NCBI GenBank assembly: GCA_945867255.1
Contig: CAMBHV010000021.1
Coordinates: 1 to 11,310, forward strand
DNA from: an uncultured Clostridia bacterium
Lineage (GTDB): Bacteria > Bacillota > Clostridia > Oscillospirales > Ruminococcaceae
Reading direction: 5' to 3'
Length of the DNA: 11,310 nucleotides
The notes under the pieces: model-generated
Told to the model about the DNA's origin: nothing
Databases searched by the model: none
Seen by the model: only the letters and a program-made list of their open reading frames with translations
In this document: piece after piece, positions 6,627 through 11,310 of the stretch
Numbering within the stretch: the stretch's first letter is position 1
Layout of the letters: each line of letters starts with the position of its first letter
Translations under genes and position numbers: made by a program

Positions 6627-7568
6627 ATGAGCAAAAAGAAATTAGTCATCGCCCTCGGGGGTAACGCTTTAGGCAATACCCCCGAGGAACAGCTGGAACT
6701 CGTAAAAGAGACTGCCAGCACCATCGTAGACCTCGTGGAAGAGGGCTATGACGTTGTGGTAGGCCACGGCAACGGCCCCCAGGTGGGCATGATCAACCTG
6801 GCCATGGAGTTTTCTGCCAACAATGGTGGCAAAACACCTGCCATGCCGTTCCCTGAGTGCGGCGCCATGAGCCAGGGCTACATTGGCTATCATCTGCAGC
6901 AGGCCATTCATCGCGAGCTTGGAAAGCGCGGAATCGATAAGGAATGCGCCAGCGTGGTAACGCAGATGGTGGTTTCCAAGGATGACCCTGCATTCCAGAA
7001 ACCCACAAAGCCGGTTGGCTCTTTCTATTCCAAAGAGGACGCCGACAAGATCGTGGCCGAAAAGGGCTACACCTTTGTAGAAGATGCTGGCCGCGGCTGG
7101 CGTCGTGTGGTGCCCAGCCCACTGCCCACGCGCATTGTGGAGCTGAAAGTGGTAGAACAGCTGGTTGCGGCTGGTGATGTTGTTATTACCGTGGGCGGCG
7201 GCGGCATTCCCGTTGTGGAAACGGATGATGGCCTGAGCGGCGTGGCGGCTGTAATCGATAAGGACCGTTCTTCTTCGAAGCTGGCCCTGGATATCGACGC
7301 TGACATGCTGGTGATTCTCACCGCTGTGGATCGTGTGTGCATCAACTTCAACAAGCCTGACCAGAAAGAACTTGCCGAGATGAACGTGGAAGAGGCCAAG
7401 CAGTACATTGCGGAAGGCCATTTCGCACCCGGCAGCATGCTGCCGAAGGTGGAGGCCTGCCTCGACTTCGTGCAGAACAATAAATCCGGCGGAACTGCGC
7501 TGATCACTTCCCTGAAACGTGCCAAAGAGGCTTTGTCTGGGGCTACGGGTACGATTATCAGAAAGTAA
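6627..7568 (+). CDS. arcC: Carbamate kinase
   Basis: Transfers phosphate from carbamoyl phosphate to ADP, yielding ATP, CO2 and ammonia; this is the energy-conserving step of the pathway. 313 residues, full length, of the amino-acid-kinase fold. Visible signatures are ALGGNAL (9-15), VGHGNGPQVG (45-54), PTKPVGSFY (126-134), GWRRVVPSP (157-165), TVGGGGIPV (188-196) and AVIDKDRSSSKLA (208-220). An AAGGAG site ends 13 nt before the ATG, a long spacing that may lower translation relative to arcA. No better in-frame start is nearby. It lies 25 nt after arcB and 48 nt before the carrier gene, so all are in one transcript. Confidence 0.98.
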   Translation: MSKKKLVIALGGNALGNTPEEQLELVKETASTIVDLVEEGYDVVVGHGNGPQVGMINLAMEFSANNGGKTPAMPFPECGAMSQGYIGYHLQQAIHRELGKRGIDKECASVVTQMVVSKDDPAFQKPTKPVGSFYSKEDADKIVAEKGYTFVEDAGRGWRRVVPSPLPTRIVELKVVEQLVAAGDVVITVGGGGIPVVETDDGLSGVAAVIDKDRSSSKLALDIDADMLVILTAVDRVCINFNKPDQKELAEMNVEEAKQYIAEGHFAPGSMLPKVEACLDFVQNNKSGGTALITSLKRAKEALSGATGTIIRK

Positions 7569-7616
7569 GAGGCAGCAGCGTAATATCATTTTCTTCTTAT
7601 GAGGAGGAGAGAAAAC

Positions 7617-9041
7617 ATGGCTGAGACCAAGAAAAAAGCGAAAAAGATGCTATCGTCCTTTACCATCTTGTTTATCATCCTGTTGGTAGTGGCGTTGGCA
7701 TCTGTGGTGGTTGCAATGGTTGCACCGGACAGCGGTGTTACCGCCGCCACGCTGAGCAGCTTTACCATGGCTCCGGTGCGCGGCTTTGCTGACGCGCTGG
7801 ATGTGTGCGTGTTCGTTATGGTGCTGGGCGGCTTCCTGGCTATCATGACGAAGACGGGCGCGCTGGACACTGGCATTCAGGTGCTGGTGCGCAGCCTGCA
7901 CGGCAAAGAACTTCTGCTGATTCCTGTGCTGATGACGATCTTCTCGATCGGCGGCACTACGTACGGCATGTGCGAAGAAACAGTACCGTTCTACATGCTG
8001 TTGGCGGCCACAATGTTTGCGGCCGGCTTTGACCCGCTGGTTGGCGCGGCTATCGTGCTGCTGGGCGCCGGTGTTGGCTGCCTGGGCTCTACGGTAAACC
8101 CGTTTGCTGTGGGCGCTTGCATTGACTCTCTGACCAGTATCGGCATCGAAGTGAACCAGGCCATCATCATCCCTCTGGGTGTTGTGCTGTGGCTGGCTTC
8201 TCTGGTGGTTGCCATCCTGTTTGTGATGAGTTATGCCCGCAAGGTGAAAGCCAACAAGGGCTCCACCATCCTGTCTCTGCAGGAACTGGAAGATGCCAAT
8301 GCTGCATATGGCGAGAAAGAGATTGCGGCTGACGCGAAACTTTCCAGCACACAGAAGGCCTGCCTGATCATCTTTGCCGCGGCATTCGTGGTGATGGTAA
8401 TCGGCTTCATTCCCTGGGGCAGCTTTGGTGTTACCGTGTTCGAAGGCTGGTCTTCCTTCTTTACGGGCCTGCCTCTCGGCGAGTGGTACTTCCAGGAGGC
8501 CACCACGTGGTTCCTGTTCCTTGCCATTCTCATTGGTCTTGTTGGTAAGCTGAGCGAAAGCGAGATCGTGAACACGTTCCTGGCTGGCGCTGGCGATATG
8601 ATGAGCGTTGTTATGGTTATTGCTGTGGCCCGTGGCGTATCTGTGCTGATGGGCGACACCGGCCTGCGCGACTACATTCTGGCTTCTGCTGCGAATGCGC
8701 TGCAGGGTATGCCTGCCATCGTGTTTGCTCCGCTGAGCTACCTGCTGTACATTGTGCTTAGCTTCCTGATCCCGTCTTCTTCCGGCATGGCCTCCGCCTC
8801 TATGCCCATCATGGGACCGCTTGCCCAGCAGCTGGGCTTCAGCCCCGAAGTTATGGTGCAGATCTGCTGCGGCGGCAATGGTGTTGTGAACCTGTTCACG
8901 CCGACCAGCGGCGCCATCATGGGCGGCCTGGCACTGGCGCGCATCCAGTACAGCACCTGGCTGAAATTTGCCTGGAAGCTTATCCTGGTAATTGGCATCC
9001 TCGTGATGGTCATCCTCACGGGCGCCATGATGTTCCTCTAA
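7617..9041 (+). CDS. YfcC/DcuC-family membrane carrier, likely arginine-ornithine exchange (fills the ArcD role)
   Basis: Polytopic inner-membrane protein of 474 residues, with about ten or more hydrophobic segments (for example 13-36, 60-77, 98-113, 124-155, 181-205, 248-265, 298-311, 328-345, 366-386, 455-473) and a cytoplasmic, charged loop at 207-246. Conserved family patches are IGGTTYGMCEETVPFY (111-126), GCLGSTVNPFAVGA (154-167), PSSSGMASASMPIMGP (386-401) and NLFTPTSGAIMGG (425-437). E. coli YfcC is annotated as a putative basic amino acid antiporter. The last position in an arc operon supports arginine uptake coupled to ornithine export. It is not the APC-type ArcD of Pseudomonas or Lactococcus. 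I chose the ATG at 7617, with AGGAGG (7602-7607) 9 nt upstream; an in-frame ATG at 7599 overlaps that site. Substrate is inferred, not shown. Confidence 0.9.
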   Translation: MAETKKKAKKMLSSFTILFIILLVVALASVVVAMVAPDSGVTAATLSSFTMAPVRGFADALDVCVFVMVLGGFLAIMTKTGALDTGIQVLVRSLHGKELLLIPVLMTIFSIGGTTYGMCEETVPFYMLLAATMFAAGFDPLVGAAIVLLGAGVGCLGSTVNPFAVGACIDSLTSIGIEVNQAIIIPLGVVLWLASLVVAILFVMSYARKVKANKGSTILSLQELEDANAAYGEKEIAADAKLSSTQKACLIIFAAAFVVMVIGFIPWGSFGVTVFEGWSSFFTGLPLGEWYFQEATTWFLFLAILIGLVGKLSESEIVNTFLAGAGDMMSVVMVIAVARGVSVLMGDTGLRDYILASAANALQGMPAIVFAPLSYLLYIVLSFLIPSSSGMASASMPIMGPLAQQLGFSPEVMVQICCGGNGVVNLFTPTSGAIMGGLALARIQYSTWLKFAWKLILVIGILVMVILTGAMMFL

Positions 9042-9059
9042 TCAGCTCCCTCTCAGACA

Positions 9060-9076
9060 AGCCCGAAATTCGGGCT
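9060..9076 (+). other. Small hairpin before the arc operon terminator
   Basis: AGCCCGA pairs with TCGGGCT around a 3-nt loop, 19 nt after the carrier stop. It is followed by a tandem 7-nt repeat (GCTGGCA twice) and then the main terminator. It may protect the 3' end of the operon mRNA. Confidence 0.5.
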
Positions 9077-9085
9077 GGCAGCTGG

Positions 9086-9116
9086 CAGGGCCCGGTTTTC
9101 CGGGCCCTGTTTTTTT
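9086..9116 (+). terminator. Strong intrinsic terminator of the arc operon
   Basis: A perfect 10-bp stem, CAGGGCCCGG with CCGGGCCCTG, closes a TTTT loop and is followed directly by seven T residues (9110-9116). It lies 44 nt after the stop of the carrier gene and closes the arcA-arcB-arcC-carrier operon. Confidence 0.95.
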
Positions 9117-9502
9117 ATACTCGCCTGGGCCCGAAAACCAATAAGGGATGCAGCACTGTCTGTTATAGGTATGGCACATCCTTTCCATATTGCAGGCCGC
9201 CTGCGGCGAAACAATCAAAGTTGTACAAAAAGTTTACGCTTCCATTTGGCTTCGTCAAATCATGGTCAAGCAAATCTGTTCTTTCAAAAGAAAAACCATA
9301 AAGAAAAGCTTCTAAAATGAGGGGCAAAAGGCAGGGCAAAAGCACCTAGAAAACGGCTCGATTTTGGCTCCCGGTTGCCCCATTTTTTAATCATAATGTG
9401 GTTAAGAAGGCTCAGCTGACCTGTTTTCTATGAAAAACCATAGGGAAACAAAGTATGTGAACTAAAAATATGGTAAAGCATATCTTACCACCAGAATATA
9501 AG

Positions 9503-9538
9503 AAAAACCCCGAAAAACCGCAGTTTTTCGGGGTTTTT
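9503..9538. terminator. Bidirectional intrinsic terminator, 15-bp perfect arms
   Basis: AAAAACCCCGAAAAA (9503-9517) is perfectly complementary to TTTTTCGGGGTTTTT (9524-9538) around a 6-nt loop. The U-rich arm comes last on either strand, so it can terminate transcription both ways. It lies 30 nt after the stop of a tiny minus-strand ORF and nearly 400 nt beyond the arc terminator. This implies a transcribed unit nearby that I cannot identify as a normal gene. Confidence 0.85.
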
Positions 9539-9568
9539 GAGCATCTTTGAACCAGTTTGAAGTGCCGA

Positions 9569-9676
9569 TTAGCGCTTGCTGAACTTCAAGGACTTGGTGC
9601 TGATCCTACCAAACATCTGGCCATTTCTTCGCTTTCCACCTGATTTTTGGCTTAATACTGCAGTTTTTCCGTACAT
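9569..9676 (-). CDS. Candidate 35-residue basic peptide (doubtful)
   Basis: Starting at the ATG at 9676, the frame encodes a Lys/Arg-rich peptide ending GQMFGRISTKSLKFSKR, with about 11 basic residues of 35. A strong terminator (9503-9538) follows 30 nt after the stop. There is no clear ribosome-binding site before the ATG, and the frame meets a TAG three codons upstream. It might be a small gene, the tail of a degraded larger gene, or part of a non-coding transcript. I do not recognise it. Confidence 0.22.
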   Translation of the reverse strand: MYGKTAVLSQKSGGKRRNGQMFGRISTKSLKFSKR

Positions 9677-9836
9677 CAAGTTCTAACTTTTATTCTCGTG
9701 CATGACGCACGAAAAGCAGGTTTTGCTCCTTATGTGTGCCTTACGTATCGCTGCCCAGGGCAACAGTGGGGAAAGAAACCTGGTTGCTGTTCTTGGATTC
9801 ACCTCAATTTTTCAAAACAGCAAAGGAGCAAACAAA

Positions 9837-9890
9837 ATGGATAAATTGGTTTTCTATAAGTTCAACATAGACACTGTTTGCGTCGACTGA
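9837..9890 (+). CDS. Candidate 17-residue peptide with a strong ribosome site (doubtful)
   Basis: MDKLVFYKFNIDTVCVD is preceded by AAAGGAG (9822-9828) with a well-placed 8-nt gap, one of the better ribosome sites in this gap. The same frame is open back to an ATG at 9702, but the internal site favours the short form. The TGA at 9888 may be where an ancestral gene was truncated, since coding-like codons reappear in another frame near 9920-10,008. No function can be given. Confidence 0.25.
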   Translation: MDKLVFYKFNIDTVCVD

Positions 9891-10114
9891 ACCAGTCGTA
9901 GGAAACGAGGTTGTGAATAGCCATTTCCAACGGTCTGAACTGGCGTATCTGCAATGATCTGTCCTCTGCAAAACTGATTCTGAACGGTGACCTAGAGAAA
10001 TACTTGTGAATTGTAACAGCCCCCGCGCTTAGATTTTGATTGATAAATCAAGCCACTAGAGACACAACCAAAAGATTCTGCTTCTGACGACTTTTTATAT
10101 GCAGCTTTTATCTG

Positions 10115-10166
10115 AAAAAAGGAAAGCACCGTCAACCCAACCTCCTTAGCAGAACGGATTGACGGT
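10115..10166 (-). terminator. Terminator of the patatin-like gene, possibly bidirectional
   Basis: On the minus strand, ACCGTCAATCC pairs with GGGTTGACGGT (10128-10138 with 10156-10166), 11 bp including one U-G, around a 17-nt loop. It is followed by GCTTTCCTTTTTT. It starts 8 nt after the stop of the phospholipase gene (10174). On the plus strand the same stem is followed by ATTTTTCTTATTTT, so it may also stop rightward transcription. Confidence 0.75.
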
Positions 10167-10173
10167 ATTTTTC

Positions 10174-11020
10174 TTATTTTATGGCGAGCAGAAAGTCCGA
10201 AATCTTTTTCCCGTCTGCATACCCCTTATCGTATAGACGTTGTAGAGAAGTCCTATCTTTTTTTAGGGTGCTGACACCACAGGTATCGTCCGGTGAGAGG
10301 ATGAGAGCTTTGCCCTGCCGGACATATTTCGGTGCCACTGATACGCCTTCATTGTATCTTTGCGCCCGTTGACATAGCTTTTCCGCAGCTTTTGGATACT
10401 TTTTTCGGATGCATGCAGCCAATTTTTCATCTTTATCTGTGGTTCTCAACTCGCCCTCTGGCTTGGTGAGGATAACAACAACCTGGTCGCATCCCAGTTG
10501 AAAGGCTTTTTCCACCGGAACCGGATCACCCAACGCGCCGTCATAATACGGGACGTTCTTCACTTCATACGGCTTACAAACAAAGGGGATTGCACAAGAA
10601 GCCTTAAAGATGCTGTAATCATCTTGGCTAATATCTGTCTTATCAAAATACTTCGCCTGTCCGGTTCGAGCATCTGTCGCAATTACATAGAATTCCATCG
10701 GATTATCCCGCAAGGCGCAGTAATCCAAGGGATTTTCTCCATTTGAACAACTCAGCGTGCCATACACATAATCCATATCAATAAAGGACCGTTTGAAGAT
10801 GAAATTTCCCACACTCATATATTGCTTGCGGAATGCGTACTCCATATAGAATTGGTAATTTCTTCCTTTGGCCTGCTGCGAAGGACGCCAGATTTGCACT
10901 GCCTGCTGAGATACCGATTCCCAAGTCAAAATAAATATCATGATCCATACAATAATCGAATATGCCAACGGCATAGATACCTCTCAATCCGCCGCCTACA
11001 TCTATCACGCCTGTTTTCAT
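10174..11020 (-). pseudogene. Patatin-like phospholipase (RssA-type), frameshifted
   Basis: The first 51 residues (from the ATG at 11020, with an AAAGGTGAG ribosome site just upstream) carry the patatin oxyanion loop G9-G-G-L-R-G14 and the nucleophile elbow G36-I-S38-A-G40. Near 10861-10870, just after SFAAGQ, the frame must move by +1 to continue with GRNYQFYMEYAFRKQYMS, the FKASCAIPFVCKPYE region and the catalytic DGALGD motif, ending at 10174. The combined product would be about 282 residues, normal for this family of cytoplasmic lipid acyl hydrolases with a Ser-Asp dyad. The break lies in a purine run (CAAAGGAAGAAA), where loss of two bases from an AGAGGA-like sequence would explain it. 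As read, the product stops soon after the nucleophile and lacks the Asp, so it is inactive unless the base call is wrong. It lies 37 nt after the ferredoxin gene, probably in one transcript. Confidence 0.85.
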
Positions 11021-11057
11021 ACTATATTCTCACCTTTTAAGTGGGACATTTCCGGCA

Positions 11058-11310
11058 TCAAAGGAACAGCTCACATTCCTTCCGCTCAGAACAAACCTTC
11101 TTCAGCATCAGGCTGGCCGCAGAGAGCATGACAGGATTGATCTTGCGAGCACCCTGCGGACATACAGCGATACAACGCATACAGGAGATGCACGCCTTCT
11201 CATCCACTTTCTTCGGATCTTTCTTGTCGATGGCCTGCACAGGACACTCTGCTGCACAGACGCCACAGTTGGTGCACTCCTTTGTTGCTTTGGGCACCAT
11301 ACCAGCTCCT
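11058..11310 (-). CDS. 2x[4Fe-4S] ferredoxin domain, possibly C-terminus of an EFR1-type flavodoxin-ferredoxin (partial at window edge)
   Basis: Eighty residues are visible from the ATG at 11300, with two full cluster motifs: C9-x2-C12-x2-C15-x3-C19-P and C37-x2-C40-x2-C43-x3-C47-P. These are the ligands of two 4Fe-4S clusters for low-potential electron transfer. The C-terminal tail (MLSAASLMLKKVCSERKECELFL region) resembles the end of clostridial EFR1-family proteins, which have an N-terminal flavodoxin domain. The frame stays open to the window edge (GGA GCT GGT before the ATG), so this is probably the end of a longer gene. Against that, AGGAG 5 nt before the ATG could serve a stand-alone ferredoxin of 80 residues. 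It precedes the patatin-like gene by 37 nt on the same strand. Confidence 0.85.
   Translation of the reverse strand, partial: GAGMVPKATKECTNCGVCAAECPVQAIDKKDPKKVDEKACISCMRCIAVCPQGARKINPVMLSAASLMLKKVCSERKECELFL

Larger units (their letters stand above)
9117..10114. other. About 1 kb gene-poor, AT-richer stretch
   Basis: No recognisable gene fills this stretch. Base composition is visibly more AT-rich than in the flanking operon, and reading frames on both strands are broken by many stops. It contains a long bidirectional hairpin (9503-9538), a 6-bp dyad TCGTGC-N5-GCACGA (9696-9712), two small candidate ORFs (9569-9676 minus, 9837-9890 plus), and an 11-nt word GAAAAACCATA found twice (near 9294 and 9433). 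A 30-codon open plus-strand stretch ending NGDLEKYL* near 10,008, and an overlapping open minus-strand stretch of about 70 codons between about 9810 and 10,030, could be gene remnants; neither has a clear start. No inverted terminal repeats or transposase were seen. Confidence 0.5.

Noticed and set aside
5486..6724. 412-codon minus-strand open frame opposite arcB
   Set aside because: It is a shadow of arcB and the start of arcC in a GC-biased region. It has no family motif, and the plus strand carries complete enzyme signatures.
9163..9345. 60-codon minus-strand open frame after the arc terminator
   Set aside because: There is no ribosome site and no recognisable feature. It lies in a region where several frames are open by chance on both strands.
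9888..9932. Selenocysteine read-through of the TGA at the end of the 17-codon ORF
   Set aside because: Only about a dozen codons follow before the next stop, and no SECIS-like hairpin is evident right after the TGA.
10861..10870. Programmed ribosomal frameshift in the patatin-like gene
   Set aside because: The needed shift is +1 (or -2) and the site lacks a canonical slippery heptamer, stop-codon pause or stimulatory structure. A simple indel is more likely.
1..11310. tRNA, rRNA, CRISPR array, insertion sequence or phage genes
   Set aside because: None was recognised on either strand. No regularly spaced repeats, transposase or integrase motifs were seen.

Overview
The window (11,310 bp) looks like chromosome from an anaerobic Firmicute of the class Clostridia, probably a gut Oscillospiraceae/Ruminococcaceae-type organism. 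This is inferred from gene content (an arginine deiminase operon with a YfcC-type carrier, a two-cluster ferredoxin resembling the tail of EFR1-type flavodoxin-ferredoxins, an RssA-like patatin), from strong AGGAGG ribosome sites, and from moderately GC-rich genes separated by AT-rich gaps. The species cannot be named from the sequence alone.

Layout: (1) Positions 1-3840 read leftward: argS (arginyl-tRNA synthetase, 2122-3771), a terminator-like hairpin pair, an AraC-family regulator with two consecutive AraC-type DNA-binding domains (710-1996), and a LacI-family regulator that runs off the left edge (1-661). (2) 3772-4278 is a divergent control region. It holds a good argS promoter, a canonical promoter just upstream of arcA, an isolated TATAAT box further up, and a cluster of overlapping dyads, one of which resembles a Rex operator. 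(3) 4279-9041 reads rightward and is a complete arginine deiminase (ADI) operon: arcA, arcB, arcC and a YfcC/DcuC-family membrane carrier, closed by a strong terminator (9086-9116). (4) 9117-10114 is an AT-richer, gene-poor stretch with a near-perfect 15-bp-arm bidirectional hairpin and only tiny candidate ORFs. (5) 10115-11310 reads leftward: a 4Fe-4S ferredoxin domain open to the right edge, followed by a patatin-like phospholipase gene that is frameshifted, then its terminator.

How the genes work together: ArcA converts arginine to citrulline and ammonia. ArcB splits citrulline with phosphate into ornithine and carbamoyl phosphate. ArcC uses carbamoyl phosphate to make ATP, releasing CO2 and ammonia. 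The YfcC-family carrier most likely brings arginine in and exports ornithine. The divergent argS competes for the same amino acid, so the shared 500-bp control region is a plausible point of coordination.

I did not find a clearly novel system. The best leads are the doubled DNA-binding domain of the AraC-type regulator, the dyad cluster between argS and arcA, the frameshifted patatin gene, and the unexplained 9.1-10.1 kb gap.
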